From: Blastomyces gilchristii SLH14081
Lineage: Eukaryota > Ascomycota > Eurotiomycetes > Onygenales > Ajellomycetaceae
Direction of reading: 5' to 3'
Assembly (NCBI RefSeq): GCF_000003855.2
Contig: NW_003101667.1
Span: forward strand, 1,369,860 to 1,433,859
DNA: 64,000 nucleotides
The position numbers and the translations under genes were made by a program. Below are positions 1-11,960 of this stretch, piece after piece. The notes below the pieces were generated by a model. It was not told where the DNA came from, searched no databases, and saw only the letters and a list, made by a program, of their open reading frames with translations. Numbering within the stretch: position 1 is the first letter of the stretch; the number at the start of each line of letters is the position of its first letter.

Positions 1-878
1 CACATCTTGCTGCTGTCGCACTGCCCTATAACCCGTTCGTCTTGGCCCCTCCCCGGCTGAGCCAAATTTATACATCGATTTTTATACACATGTACTTTAG
101 AGAGTTGCTGACATTCCTTTTACGTTGTGTTTCTGTTCTAGCGGCGATCGTCAATGCTGGCTTCATATTTTTCACCTTCATCCTCTCATTACCTGCGATA
201 ATACTGGGGACGGACAGACTGTGGCTCAAAATCCATGGCTGGTTCGTCGTTACAAGCGGTATCTTCACCCTTTGTCTAGGGCTTAGCATTTGGTTTGAAA
301 CGCTGAAGACGCGGTCGAAATTGGGGATAATGTGGAAGGAACAGCCTGCAGCGGTACAGAGTTTACTGCAGCAAAGGGTGCGTTCTATATATATATCTTC
401 TTGTCTCACGTTGAAAAGGCGAAGAGGCTAAAGAGACTGGAGGCTACAAGTATGATATACTGACAAGATGTGGTATTTTCAGTTCGACTGCTGCGGCTAT
501 CTAAACAGTACTTCTCCGCCATTCCAAATCGATCAAACATGTCCGAACCCCCTTGTCGCTGCGCAGAAAGAAGGTTGCGTAGGGCCTTTCTCCGATTACG
601 CAAATCACTTCCTGGACGTTATTTTTACGGCAGACTTTGGTGTTGTCGGTGAGTCATTTCCCCACCCCCTTTTCCTCCCCTGCTCGTTCAGTCTCTATAA
701 ATCGCAATAAATTATCAAAAGGAGAGAGAGAAAAAGTGTGTCTTTAAGTCTAACCACTTATATCTCCACAGCCATTGATGCTATTCTCCTCCTCTGCATC
801 GCGATTGTCCTCAAAGACCGCAAAGACCGCGAACGGTACCGCCAGATAGATTTAAAGAATGGGTTCGAAAGTATATAA
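1..878 (+). CDS. Tetraspanin family protein, 5' end outside window
   Basis: This is the 3' part of a four-pass membrane protein gene. I place exons at about 142-377 (acceptor ttctag), 483-648 and 772-878, with GT-AG introns that keep the frame. The visible product has two hydrophobic segments (TM2 starting AIVNAGFIFF, TM3 starting GWFVVTSGIF), then an extracellular loop opening FDCCGYLNS with four cysteines (the CCG pair plus two more), then a last hydrophobic segment and a short charged tail ending KDRKDRERYRQID...FESI. CCG plus two further cysteines in the large loop is the tetraspanin hallmark. TM1 and the start codon lie upstream. Fungal tetraspanins organise membrane microdomains; whether this is the Pls1 or the Tsp3 type cannot be settled here. 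Confidence 0.75.
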
Positions 879-2523
879 GCAAACAGATTGAAATATGTAT
901 TTACCGCCCAGTAGCTGGCAGACATCAAGCATTACTTGTCCGGTTTATGTTTTTAGAACTGGTAAAACATACTAATTTGAGAATTTGAGGCATACCCGCC
1001 AAAAACGAACCTGGACTGAGGATGGATGTGTTGGGAGGACTGGGTCGGTCCTTTTGTCAACATCTAACGGCGTACAAAGATGATTATGTCTTGCCAGCGT
1101 TCAATCCTACCGGGAGGCCCAAAATGTCAACCATGCCTGCTTTTGAAAACTCCTTCCGCTATGCCCCTGAGACACCAGCATAGCAACCAAGCTCCTATCG
1201 CGTCAGTGGTCAAATTCCACCGGCACACTTCGTCGTTGCCTGAACCCAAACTATCTTCAAGGTTGTGGCCGGACTTTTGCTGAACCTTACTGTATGACTC
1301 GCTCATTGTATTTTTCCCTTTCTTTCACGTACATTTTTTTTTATGTCGTTCAATTTTTTCCTCAGTTCTCCCTTGCCTTGTCCATCCATCCATCTCTTAT
1401 GTCAAATTGTCCCTCATCAACTCATTCCCCTTCCACTTCTTCATCTATCTCCAGTTTCAATGTTGGTTGCTTTGGCATTTGATATACATTAGATCGTACA
1501 GTACATTTTCTTCTGTGTCATACATTTATTTTATTCAATTACTATCTTTTTCCCTTGTAGTATCTTCGTTCTCTACGTTATACCCGTGTTCTTCAACACA
1601 GCTGACACTAGTCCTCTTCAGCCCCGGTGATATTTCCGACATATATATCGACAGATAATGTACAGCTCATGCACATACCTACTTTACTCACTTTACTCAC
1701 TTACTTGCTTATTTGTATTGTAAACGGCTGGATGGGTGTGGATATACAACTTTGGTTCTTTGATTCTTTTTTTTATGTATTCATGTTGGTAGGGAAGAGA
1801 GAAATAGTGCAGGAAAAGTGTGCAGAATAACAAACTATAGTCAAAATTCTTCTCCGCCTAAGAGAGAAGGTATAATTGTGGAGTGAAAAAGAACTAAAAT
1901 GTAGGGTTAGAAGAGCGGATAGTATCAAAGAAGGGAGTGAGGAGAATGGAATGCATTCTATATTATACATCATACCTTCTACTCTAGATTTATTTTTTTT
2001 CAACAAAAAAGGGCCAAGCGAACCAACCCACCGGATAAGAAAGCCAGCTCAGGATTGATGGCATTTCTATTGAGTTGTAAATACATATCCATGTAAAGTA
2101 TATCGAATTGAAAATGGAAAAACGAAAAGGGCCAAACCCTACCAAAACAGGATGAGAAAGAAAAGAAAATAAACTCCGTTTTGATGCCAATGAGTTCCCG
2201 TCTTTCGTCGTATGTATGTCTTTCCGAATGTAAATGATATGTAAAGTGCATTTGTTGTGATAAGAAAAAGAAAGCAAGAAACAAGAAGAGAAAAGGGCGC
2301 GGAACGGGAACGGAATAATGATAAGAAAATGCGTGGTTTCGTTAGGTATGGACGGATAACAGTCGAAGGAAAGATTAGTGAGTGTGGAATGGACGTGATG
2401 GGATGGCGGGCGTTAAGAAATAGAGGATGGATGAAAATGGGGATTTATCCCCCCATTTCCCCCCGGAAAGGAACGGAACATTTCGTATCAATCATAGTAT
2501 AATTTTACCTGTCTTCAAAAATG
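879..2523. other. Intergenic, 1.6 kb, no gene seen
   Basis: The stretch lies between the tetraspanin stop and the stop of the minus-strand Sgf11-like gene, so it holds two 3' ends. It is T-rich and pyrimidine-rich around 1300-1600 and purine-rich around 2100-2350. I found no open frame with recognisable protein content and no RNA gene. Confidence 0.6.
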
Positions 2524-3748
2524 TCATCTCGCTTTTAGCTTGCCTTGTTTTCCTTCTGTTGGGTTCAGTTTCTTCTTACTCGATGTTGTTGTGACAGTAG
2601 TGGTAGTTGTTGTGGTGCTTGCAGCATCAATATCACCGCCACCGCCCGCCGATGTGGGGGTTGAATCGGGAATATCCATGGCGGCTGCCATGTCGGGCGT
2701 GGTTCCGATCTTCAGTTTGCTTGGTGGTGTGGGCTTTTTGCCGGAATATTTCTTTGGGGTGTTTAACTTTTTCTTTTTGGTGATGGATCCGGATGCCGCA
2801 TCGTCGTCGCCACTGGGAAGGGCACGTTTGAGAGTTGAAGGTTTCATTGGAGGTGGCGCTGGGGTATTAGTTCCGTTATCCATTGGGGTGAGGTTGCGTT
2901 TCGTCTGCCTACCTGATAGGCCTAGGCATCTATCGAGGTGTTGGGCGACTCTGGTGACGACGAAGTAGCGGGGGCAGTTGGGGCATTTCACGGTGGGGAA
3001 GGAGATTTTTTCGGCGACAACGTGTTTGAAGGAGTTTGAGGGTGTTGAGGGTGTTGATGGTGGACTAGATGCAGGCGTGTTTGAGCTGGTTTGCTGTTGT
3101 GGCTGTTGCTTTCTCTTTCTGTTTATCTTATCTGTGGCGAATGGATTGCCATGAACATCATGGCCAGGCATGATGATCGGGGGATGCTTTTTACAGTATT
3201 CTTTATATGGATCCGGTGGTGGTCGAGAGCCAATACCGGAGAGCGGGTAAAGAAGACGGGGGAGACGGCAGTTCGGACACAGGATTTCTTTGGTCACTTG
3301 AAATGGATTCCCTTTCAAATAAACTTTCCCACTGTCATAGGTTGCACCGTCTGTCTCTACCCGAACGGGATCGTGGTCTTTTTGCTTCACACTTGACGGA
3401 GCAGTGGCACCAGGTTCGACCGATCCGCTCTCAGGTGCTACCAGATCATTTGCTTGGAGGCGGCTTGCTTCTTCCTCGCCAAGTTTCTTTGCCAGGACGA
3501 CAGCTGACCTCATGCGCGCAATTTTCTCTTCACGGTGGACTTTTGCAACAATGTCATGTATTATATTGTAGAAAGTGTCGTCCAGAACACTCCGGATCTG
3601 CATGCCAGTCAGACCACGCAACCGTAAGCTGCACGGAACAGAGAATGCTATCCATAGCCACGAAATCAAACAAGGGTGGTTGGGCGCTTACCAATTTAGA
3701 CATGGTCGCAGAGGGTATATCGTTGTTCGCATCCGCAGTCCCAGCCAT
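2524..3748 (-). CDS. sgf11: Sgf11-like SAGA-associated zinc finger protein
   Basis: Two exons (3748-3692 and 3597-2524) give a 376-residue protein. Exon 1 encodes MAGTADANNDIPSATMSKL; of two possible acceptors only the one before IRSVLDDTF keeps the frame. An N-terminal helix (residues ~20-50, with IIHDIVAKVHREEK) resembles the helix by which Sgf11 docks in the SAGA deubiquitinase module. There are two zinc-binding patterns: C126/C129 with C154/H157, and CPNC...HLDRC (C224, C227, H239, C243) followed by LGLSGRQTKRN. The second matches the Sgf11 finger family (C-x2-C...H-x3-C-LG-SGR). The tail is Ser/Thr/Pro- and Lys-rich with an SKKKL block. The role, by family, is histone H2B deubiquitination within SAGA. 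The orthology is probable rather than proven, because the extra N-proximal finger and long tail are unlike yeast Sgf11. Confidence 0.65.
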
Positions 3749-4878
3749 GCTGGAAAAAAAATTTCCCCTGTTCTAGTACCCTAAATCAGTTTATATGAAT
3801 CAATGAAGGGCCACCAAATCCATTCAGCACCATTTCGGGAAATAGTGGTAAAAAAGTTCTCAGGTTGACGCCTTGCCACCTGCGCAAAAGCCCTCATCGC
3901 TAGTTTTCGTGGGGTTTCCCGGGATTTTCAAGTGCATATAGAGGCCATGATGCGGTGACGGAGTGACTTCAACATGGGCAGAGAAGGGCCTGACCTAGTG
4001 CTTACAATGGACACAGCTGGTTCACCTCAGAACAACCTCCGCAAGGTGCAGCCCTTGACCGCGGCGATTCCTTTGTCCCAAATGTATATAGCTTATTCTC
4101 CATGCGTTTAATCCAACACGAAAGCTAGCCGATAGGATGAAGACTGTATGCTTCTGCAATGAAACTCGCTGGGTGGTTCTTTTTTCTGTCTCTGGCGCCT
4201 GCCAGTTCCAATTGCAACTTCTGGACTGGCGAGCGGCGTCTGTTTGTCTAGTGGTGACGAGGGCTATCCAAAAACAAAAAAGAAGGAGTAAAAGAGAGGA
4301 ACCCTATGTCTTTCACTAGGCGCTCATTTATAGGGAAATATGTAGGAAGCGGCGTCGATGTGAACCTGGCCTGCAACCTGCTGGTATAGAGTTAGCCGTT
4401 AACTCAACGTCAACTCGTGATTTCCCGCACGAAGTCCTACGGGGAGGCAAAACTAACCTCCGCTAAGCAGAACTGCCCAAAAAAGTGTACGCTACTCCGT
4501 CCGCTGAGTGGTACCAAGTTGTGAAGAAAGCGGTCTGTGAGTAGGCGTCGTTGTAGCTGCACGATGAACTGTCCAAATGAAGCTTACAGCTTTCTGCCGT
4601 CTGTCTTTGTTGGAGAAATCCGGTAATGTTACGGTATTTCACGGAACTTGGCGTACCTCGAAACAGGGGAAGGTCTTATCTTATCTAATCTCATCTCCGC
4701 AATCTTATTTAAGCCGCATCGCATCTCCAACGACGCCAATATCAACACCATCAAGCATTCTTCTCAACTAGACAAGGTGGCCCGTTTACTTTTTTGTTAT
4801 ATATGGCGACTGGGTTTTCCTTTTAATAGAGAAATGTAGCGACAATAGAACTCTTCTACCCCCTACGCATCAGAACTT
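3749..4878. promoter_or_regulatory. Divergent intergenic region between sgf11-like and naa50-like genes
   Basis: The 1.1 kb separates two divergently transcribed genes and must contain both promoters. No discrete element could be assigned with confidence. Short open frames here (for example around 4137-4319) show no recognisable protein features. Confidence 0.5.
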
Positions 4879-5958
4879 ATGACATTCCCGTTTTTTGCGA
4901 GGACCACGGCGGCCAAAGCCACTCTTCCTCCTCCTTTCTCCTCACCATCTACAGCAAACAACAGAACAAACAATAGCAGACCAAATGCCGATAAGTCGAG
5001 CTTGAGAAATAACGTTCCCTCCTTTCAAACTACTCCCTCGGCTCCTCCACCATCTCTAGCCTCGACGCGCGTTGACAAGTCGCGTAACACCAACCCCGCT
5101 TTGGAGCCAAAACCCTACCCCAGCTCTCTCGACACGGTTAACACTCCACACCCAAATGTCACTGTCGAGCCAGTCAGGACAGCGCATGTCCCGTCGTTGA
5201 TGCGAATTACAGGCCTCCTACTTCCAGTTCGCTATCCAAATTCGTTTTACACGGCCACAATCACAGATCCCATTGTCGCCTCCGTGTCACGGGTTGCCAT
5301 TTACCACGACCACCCCGTCGCCGATGTAACGGCAACTACCTTCTCCACACCTGCCAAGGTACCCTTACTGTCGAGTTCAGATAAAGTTATCGGTGGGATA
5401 CGATGTAGATTAGAACCGCTACCCACATCCCCTGATTCGCCTGCTTCACGCCCACTGCGACAGGCGACGAATTTATACATACAAACTCTACACCTACTAT
5501 CACCCTATCGTGGTAGGGGCATAGCTGCGTCCCTACTAGACTCCTTGCTATATGATCCAGGAGCCCCTCCAGGAACGCCAATGCGGCCGGTATCCACCAT
5601 TGTTAGGCATTACAATATCCGGACAGTTACGGCGCATGTCCACGAGACTAACGAGGAAGCGCTGCTCTGGTACGTTGCACGGGGATTTACGGTCCAAGAA
5701 CGTGTGGTTGAAGGGTATTACAGGCGGTTGAAACCTGGTGGCGCGAAGATAGTCAATCTCAAGCTGGAATGGGACGAAGATGATGAGTGCACTAAGTCTA
5801 AGCCACTTGACGACGTCGAGAGCAGTGACAATGAAGGCGACGATGACTGGGAGAAGGTTGAGCTGGAGGAAGACACTGCTGCTGCCACAGAGAAACTGGA
5901 GGACTATGACACCATCGACATGCAAGAGTGTGTTAGGAAACGAGCGAAAAACTCCTGA
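4879..5958 (+). CDS. naa50: Naa50-like N-alpha-acetyltransferase (GNAT)
   Basis: A single exon encodes 359 residues. A ~95-residue Ser/Pro/Thr-rich leader precedes the GNAT fold (about residues 105-295). Family-diagnostic pieces are LLLPVRYPNSFY near the fold start, the acetyl-CoA pyrophosphate loop YRGRGIAASLL, the VTAHVHETNEEALLWYVARGF stretch in which the peptide-binding strand and the C-terminal helix lie, and YYRRLKPGGAKIV. These match Naa50/San-type enzymes, which acetylate N-termini beginning Met-hydrophobic and associate with the ribosome-bound NatA complex. An acidic tail (DDVESSDNEGDDDWEKVELEED) follows. The leader and tail make it about twice the length of metazoan Naa50, which is common in fungal versions. 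The start is the first ATG in frame; no splice signals are needed. Confidence 0.85.
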   Translation: MTFPFFARTTAAKATLPPPFSSPSTANNRTNNSRPNADKSSLRNNVPSFQTTPSAPPPSLASTRVDKSRNTNPALEPKPYPSSLDTVNTPHPNVTVEPVRTAHVPSLMRITGLLLPVRYPNSFYTATITDPIVASVSRVAIYHDHPVADVTATTFSTPAKVPLLSSSDKVIGGIRCRLEPLPTSPDSPASRPLRQATNLYIQTLHLLSPYRGRGIAASLLDSLLYDPGAPPGTPMRPVSTIVRHYNIRTVTAHVHETNEEALLWYVARGFTVQERVVEGYYRRLKPGGAKIVNLKLEWDEDDECTKSKPLDDVESSDNEGDDDWEKVELEEDTAAATEKLEDYDTIDMQECVRKRAKNS

Positions 5959-7297
5959 ACGGTTGGCGAATGACGTAGAATTTAATTATGCCTGGAGTTC
6001 GGCGAAAGATGTTTGCTTTACGCACGCACAGCCCAATGCCGTTTTCTGATCCTCTGGGAGATCTCTTGCATGGGGGTTTACCGCACATTATTCCTCCTGC
6101 ACAAACTCAACTCAACTACCCCTTAAGGAGCCACGAAAGACCGCGTCTGCGTAATGGTATCGACCATGTACCTTTCATCATCCGCGCACAACCGCGTCCA
6201 ATGCAGGTGAACCAGCTATGCATCTCCAAACGCGTAACCGCCTCGCACACTCCATTCATTCTTAATGAGGGTATTATGCCGAATCGTACCTCGCCCTCCC
6301 CAACTATATATACCTACAATCTCATGGCATCTCATTAAATATATATATATATATATATATATATTCCCCCCTCATCTCCCGACCCGCGGAAATTTGCTGA
6401 GAAAACGAGAACTGCCATCTACATCTCGTCTACGAGGTGAAGGATTCCGCGTTTCCCTCAACATTATAACTTCTGTCGCTATTTCTCTTACGGACAAAAA
6501 ATCCTGTTGAAGATCCAGCGTAGAAATCAATATCCAACTCCGAGAACAAGTGAGTGTGTGTGTGTGAAGGGGGGGCCGGCGAATTGCCTATACCACTCTA
6601 AGGATTATAGGATAGAAAAACCGCAGCACTATCTAAACGATTCAGAAGTTGGATGTACAGTACCTAATTTCTAATACATATATTTTCTATGAGAATCTGT
6701 CTCTTTCCATAAGAAGTTTTATGTGCAGAATACATGCTTAAAAGACGTGCGGGCGGCTCTATGTGTAAACTAATAGACTTAGTTTTGTAGAATCTTAATC
6801 TGTTGGAGAAAGGTATAATTGTAGTACCTAATACGCAGGTTATACATGTTATTAGCTAAGTAGAAAGCGGCCGGAATTTGGATATATATATATATACTGT
6901 AAGAATGCAGCCTTCACTATGCAGCCTTCAAAATGTGGAGAAATGGAGGAAGAAGGAAAACGGGAGAGGAGAAAATAAATATATATATATAGTGGTAGGA
7001 TAAAAAGAGAGGTTTTCCCCGCCTCTTCAGATCCTTGACAGGATGCGCAGTGGGAAAAACAAATGTAGCCGTCCTTCCCATCGTTCTGCATCCAAAAGAT
7101 AAGAATTTTTTCAATCCAAGTAAATCACAATCCTAACCCGGGTATCCGTCTTTCATCCAAACATGAACATAGGAAAAGAACAAGAAGTAAGGTATGTCGA
7201 CGCTGGTAAAATAACAAGAACAAAATATAGCGATATGCCAATCACTCTCACTGGAACAAAAAGCCGGCCCACAGCGCTCCAGCATCACCCGTCCTCC
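5959..7297. other. Intergenic, 1.3 kb, with AT microsatellites
   Basis: This joins two convergent 3' ends. It contains an (AT)n run at 6339-6364, a (GT)n run near 6550, a second (AT)n at about 6882-6896 and short AT repeats near 6979-6990. No gene was recognised. Confidence 0.6.
6339..6364. repeat. (AT)13 microsatellite
   Basis: An uninterrupted alternating AT run of 26 nt lies downstream of the Naa50-like gene. Confidence 0.95.
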
Positions 7298-9706
7298 TCA
7301 GATCGCATAATTCTCCGTATGCAAATACAACTCATCCCTGCCAGGATCTTTCATAACAACCCTCTGCAACTGCGCAACCGTTCTTGCCACATCAGTCCGC
7401 ATGCTAGGCGGCCCGCAGACAAACACGCACGTACGCCGGCCAAATTCCTTGGAAAACTGTCGTAGGATGAAAGGGATATCCGGCCGGCCGTATTCGGTGC
7501 GCCAGCCGTCGCGTTTCTGTGTCGGGAGGAAGGCGAAACGCATTAGGTTTTTTTGAAAGAGGGTGGGGGTGCTGGGGAAGCCGAAGTCGAACGACCGTGG
7601 GTCTTCTATATCTCGTTGTTGGTGTTGGTGTTGGTGTTGGTGTTGCTGGTTGAAGTAATCTGGGTGGGAGAAGGGGAACGAGGGGAATGGATGTGCGGGA
7701 CTAGGGATGGGGACAGGGGCGATGATTTCAGGGCCCTGGGAGCGCGAGTGGTGGTAGTTTTGGTGGTGTTCATGGAGATGGGCAGGCGGGAGGGCAGCGA
7801 CGCCGTCCTCGTTTTCGCGGCGGAGCTCTTTCTCGCGCTCTGAGTCGCCGCCGGCTTCTTCACGGATGTAGGCGGAGTTTCGCTTGCTGGCAACTCCCTG
7901 GAAGACGTCGTTTATCCGGTCGTGCAGGACGGTGCTATGGGGTCTCGAGCGTGTCATGGTCGTGCCATCGTAGCGCTTCGCGGCAGTGAGGTAGAATTGG
8001 CAAAGGACAGAGCCTGGAGGGGCGTATTCACGACATATTCGCAATTCTTCCTTGAACCATTCCAGCGTTTCCGGACGCTTGAGGGCCCAGATGACCCGCA
8101 CCGTTCGCGTGAGAGCTTTGCCATCTCGCATTCTTTTGATTAGATCAAGAAGTTGGCTAGCAATGGCTGTGATGCCGCTGCCTCCTGCAAAGAATACTAC
8201 GTCATCGAATGAGGCTATTTCCCGCCGCATGCCTCCGTAAGGTCCATCTATAAAGGCGCGATATGTCTTATAAGGACCCTTTTCAAGAGCAGTGTCGAGT
8301 ACTTTGCCGGTGAAGCCACTGAATGGTCGAAAGACAAGTGTCATATCTCGGTACTCCTCGCCATATTCGGATGGGAAGTCGTCACTACATAGAGAGGCAA
8401 CAGTGAAGGGATGATTTTCGAAGAATGAGATGCCCGGCATCCTTAGATAGACGTACTGGCCTGGTCTCCATTTCATCTGCGTGGGAACCGTGACTTTGAC
8501 CGCAGTTTCGGGGAGAATTGTGACTGCGGACTCTTCTCCGATCAGCCAGGAGAGGCGGAAGGGATTCGTCCAATTCAAGAAGAACAGTCTGGCAAAGTAT
8601 GACACTACCCAGATCGCCACGGTAGAAAACAGGTAATGCCAAGAAGTCAAGAAATTTTTGCAGTGCCAGAAAAGCATACCGAGAAAGATGACGCTGACAG
8701 GGGCGTGTAGAGTTACAAAGAGCTCATACAGCCTGTTGCGTAGCAGGGGTAAGGAATGGACGCAGAGGAAACAAAGCGGTGCGAATGCAGCCAGTCCAGA
8801 GGCATAGATATACAAATTCCCGGTGCGAAGTTTCTCATATATTTCAAGTCCGTCGTTCTCCCAGACAGGGGTAATGTAGAATGGAATCATGTGGACAAGG
8901 CTCAAAAAGAGGCAAAGGTAGCCACCCCACCGATGGAGCACATTAAGCCGCTCATGGCCAATGCCAGTCATTAGGGAGATGAGATTTGCCTTCGAGCTCA
9001 GCGCGATTATCCACGGCATCAGTGCAACGGCTATCATTCCGGCACGTATTGCTAAGGGAGGGGATCCGGCTCGGATGCTGCTGTAAAAGAGAGGTTGGGG
9101 TATGAAACAATAGAGCGTAACAAAGATTAAAGCCATCAACACAATAACAGTGGCACCCATCGACGGGGGCACGATCTTGAGTTTCCATATTCTGATAACG
9201 GGAATTGGTCTGTAGACTAGCCACCTTATAAACGCTGTCAGGTAGTTAATAAGCCATAGATTCGATATTGAGGATTCTTGTCTACGCGGGGTTGTGGATG
9301 GAAGTGGGCCTTCTGGGGGGAAGAAGTTGCGTGAAGAATTGGCAGTACCAGGGCTTGTCATTTCGAAATCCGATTGTGGCGATGACGTCTTGTTATTGAG
9401 GACTTCTTCCTTGTAGAGGCCTGTTCTTATCTTATCGCACCAAACATTGTAAAGATAGAGCAAAGTCGTGGCAATGAGCAGGATGATGGAGAAATATACC
9501 CAGCCAAGGGCATATTTACCTGATTCTGCCCATGGATCCCTCTGGCTCTCTTCTATTTCTATTGGAGATTGGTGGACGTCGGGAGGAATTGAGATGCGTT
9601 TCGCCAGTGAGACCAATGATTCCAGGCCTCTAGGAAAAACTCCCGAAGAATCCTTCAACCTGTTTAGCGGTGACATAATTTCGTTGATTTCGAAGGCGCT
9701 CTCCAA
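7298..9706 (-). CDS. Ferric-chelate reductase-type flavocytochrome
   Basis: A single exon encodes 802 residues of the Fre/NOX family. An N-terminal hydrophobic segment (~66-88) precedes a multi-pass ferric-reductase domain. The bis-histidine haem ligands are clear: H258/H272 in HRWGGYLCLFLSLVH and H334/H348 in LHAPVSVIFLGMLFWH. The FAD-binding HPFTVAS is at ~432-438, the NADPH-binding GGSGIT at ~508-513, and the terminal nucleotide motif CVFVCGPPSMRTD near 770. By family it moves electrons from NADPH across the membrane to reduce Fe3+ or Cu2+ chelates before uptake. Oddly, a ~120-residue low-complexity insert rich in His, Gln and Pro (QQHQHQHQHQQ) splits the NADPH domain. Substrate and location (plasma membrane or vacuole) cannot be read from sequence. 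No second gene of an iron-uptake cluster is adjacent. Confidence 0.88.
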   Translation of the reverse strand: MESAFEINEIMSPLNRLKDSSGVFPRGLESLVSLAKRISIPPDVHQSPIEIEESQRDPWAESGKYALGWVYFSIILLIATTLLYLYNVWCDKIRTGLYKEEVLNNKTSSPQSDFEMTSPGTANSSRNFFPPEGPLPSTTPRRQESSISNLWLINYLTAFIRWLVYRPIPVIRIWKLKIVPPSMGATVIVLMALIFVTLYCFIPQPLFYSSIRAGSPPLAIRAGMIAVALMPWIIALSSKANLISLMTGIGHERLNVLHRWGGYLCLFLSLVHMIPFYITPVWENDGLEIYEKLRTGNLYIYASGLAAFAPLCFLCVHSLPLLRNRLYELFVTLHAPVSVIFLGMLFWHCKNFLTSWHYLFSTVAIWVVSYFARLFFLNWTNPFRLSWLIGEESAVTILPETAVKVTVPTQMKWRPGQYVYLRMPGISFFENHPFTVASLCSDDFPSEYGEEYRDMTLVFRPFSGFTGKVLDTALEKGPYKTYRAFIDGPYGGMRREIASFDDVVFFAGGSGITAIASQLLDLIKRMRDGKALTRTVRVIWALKRPETLEWFKEELRICREYAPPGSVLCQFYLTAAKRYDGTTMTRSRPHSTVLHDRINDVFQGVASKRNSAYIREEAGGDSEREKELRRENEDGVAALPPAHLHEHHQNYHHSRSQGPEIIAPVPIPSPAHPFPSFPFSHPDYFNQQHQHQHQHQQRDIEDPRSFDFGFPSTPTLFQKNLMRFAFLPTQKRDGWRTEYGRPDIPFILRQFSKEFGRRTCVFVCGPPSMRTDVARTVAQLQRVVMKDPGRDELYLHTENYAI

Positions 9707-10040
9707 ATTGCGGTATGCAAACCACCTATTCCTGATCCAGCTAATATATCATGGAAATATGTTGGCCTTCCTGACTTGAAGTTTCCTTCGCCTCGCCCGT
9801 TCCGTTCAGGACAGACAATTGTCTTCCTCTAATCAACCAGCTCCCAACCTGGCTAGCTGCCACTTCTACCAGTCAATGGTATCTCTTTTATAACACAGTT
9901 GTTCACCCGCGGAACCGATGCGCAAGACGACGGAGAAAGCGTAGGATATTCACGGAATCAACGAGGTCAATGTCTAGAGTTGCCACAGCAGCCGAGAAGT
10001 CAACGGTTATTGACTAATGTGCATATTGTCAAGGCCAAAG

Positions 10041-10233
10041 ATGGAGTCAGAGCAGAAGAGCGGCGCGACGACTGAAGTAGCAAGTAACGGCATACGAAAA
10101 GGTGAAGATTTAAGCTCGTGTAAGTTCGTCTCCAATTGGTTTGTGCTATTCGGACCCAACACGTGTACTCTTGTCAGACCTTATGACAGATTATGTAGAA
10201 GCAGTGCAACTGGCTCCCACGATCCTGCGATGA
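10041..10233 (+). CDS. Candidate small two-exon gene, unrecognised
   Basis: An ATG at 10041 opens 79 nt of coding sequence, followed by a strong donor (gtaagt at 10120) and an acceptor (ttgtcag ending 10177), giving a 58-nt intron of typical size. Joining the exons gives a 44-residue product, MESEQKSGATTEVASN... to ...YVEAVQLAPTILR. No family is recognised. The support is only the good splice pair and the frame continuity. It lies divergent to the ferric reductase, 334 nt from its start, so it could equally be a spliced untranslated leader or a chance. Confidence 0.25.
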
Positions 10234-11325
10234 GACAAGTTTGGGAAGACGATTTAAGGCAGGAAAACGAAGGAGCGGACCAAAGCAGGCCGGCCAGGGT
10301 TGGTGTCGAAGCGGGTGCAAAAGCAAAAAGATATTAGAGTAACGAATGAATGTAAATATACTACAAGTCAAGCAACAACGGCTAGCCTGATGGTCTCTTG
10401 ATGGGAGGTATCTTCGGCAAACTGTAAGGCAGGTGGCTAGATATATGTCCCGGCTCGAGGGACCGGAGACCGTGGAACAGGAGCTACCTCCTCGGAAAGG
10501 GGTGCTTTTGGCCGTACTAACCGGACCCAGCCTTGCTAGTGGAAGGGAATTAATTGGCTGGCAGACAGGTCGATGGTCTTGGACGTAATAATGTACGGAG
10601 TAATGTACAGTGTAATGTGATGTGATGGGCGTAGATGTTCAGCGGGTAGGAGGAAGTCAAAACGTAGAGTTACTTGACAGCATTCGACAGCTTGTCGAGA
10701 CGCATGAATTGTGGAGTGTGACTGGAAAATGGCGGGTCCTTTCACGGTCTCTTTTTGTCTGTTAGTTAAGCTGGCGGCTGTTTGAGCTTTCACGCTGGAG
10801 GGCACATTTTTTATTGTATGTTCATGCCAGAGTTGGGAAGATCCAAATGGCGCTCAGCAGGCGCTTTTGACTTTTGAAGAGGGGATGTGAGCGCGTGGAG
10901 AAAGCTGCGGGGCTGCATCGGAGACATCGCTCTCGGCGATGGGGCCCTGGACCTCTCTGCAGTAGTTAACTAGTTAGTTACGCTGCGTAGCCCGTCCTTT
11001 GGGGAGCGGGGATGCATGGTGATCGAATCAGAAGCGAGGAATGGGCTGCTCACATTGTGACAACCAGGATGGCCGTCACGCATCCGAGATGGAATTTCCA
11101 TTATTGCTTTTTGCCTTGGCTCTGAGACTCGATCTTTATCCGTTGCACCAGGCCAGGGCCAATCAGAAAGGCTTTGCCAGATTGATAGAGTGGCCTCGTT
11201 AAACATCTCCAAGCAAGGTCACCCTTCAAAAGTGCTGTTCTAGCTGTTCGTCAGTAGGAATGGAGAGGTCGGCATGTGGTGACGGTACATACATATACTT
11301 TCGGCCGCCATCTGCGGCCTGCTGC

Positions 11326-11360
11326 AGATATTGTGAAGATATTGTGAAGATATTGTGAAG
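11326..11360. repeat. 11-nt tandem repeat, about three copies
   Basis: The unit agatattgtga is repeated head to tail about three times with no visible mismatch. Confidence 0.85.
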
Positions 11361-11614
11361 GAGACAGGGTAATGAATGTTAACTTACCATGCAATTATTA
11401 TTGGAACTTACAAGCAATCAATCAGGCCAAGCTGTGGGCCATCATCCATCCTCAATGCGATTAAACATGTAATAATGTACGGAGTACAGTACAGTAGTTA
11501 CAGTACAGTATCTGACTCGCGTAAGTTAAACTTAGTCCTGCCAATCACAGGAGACAACAGGCGGGGCAGGCGAATGAGAGAGCTGTGTTTACCGCTGCCA
11601 ACCATACTGTGTAA

Positions 11615-11960
11615 CTAGTACTGACATAGTATGATATTTATTTTTTGAAATACATACATATCCATTCAGCTTCATTATTAAGAGAAAAATGTTATAAAAT
11701 TCATGAATATATTTTCTCTGTTGAAGCTCTATGCTCTCTCTATCTTTGCATTCTTTATTCTGCAGTATTATGTCTCACCTTGTCATACAATTCAACAATT
11801 TAACAGATCTTCTGATAACTTAGTGATATTAATCTACTTCTTTCTTGCTATTTTGTACCATGATTCATCACAGATTGCAGTGCAACGTCTGCGGCTTTCA
11901 GGGTCATACATAATTCAATGTAGAAAGAATGTCATTCATTTTTGCGCATAAAATATTATC
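11615..11960. other. AT-rich island, possible decayed repeat
   Basis: The sequence is visibly richer in A/T than its flanks, with no recognisable coding content and no terminal repeats that I could find. It resembles the interior of the AT-rich element at 58.5-60.4 kb in composition only. Confidence 0.35.
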
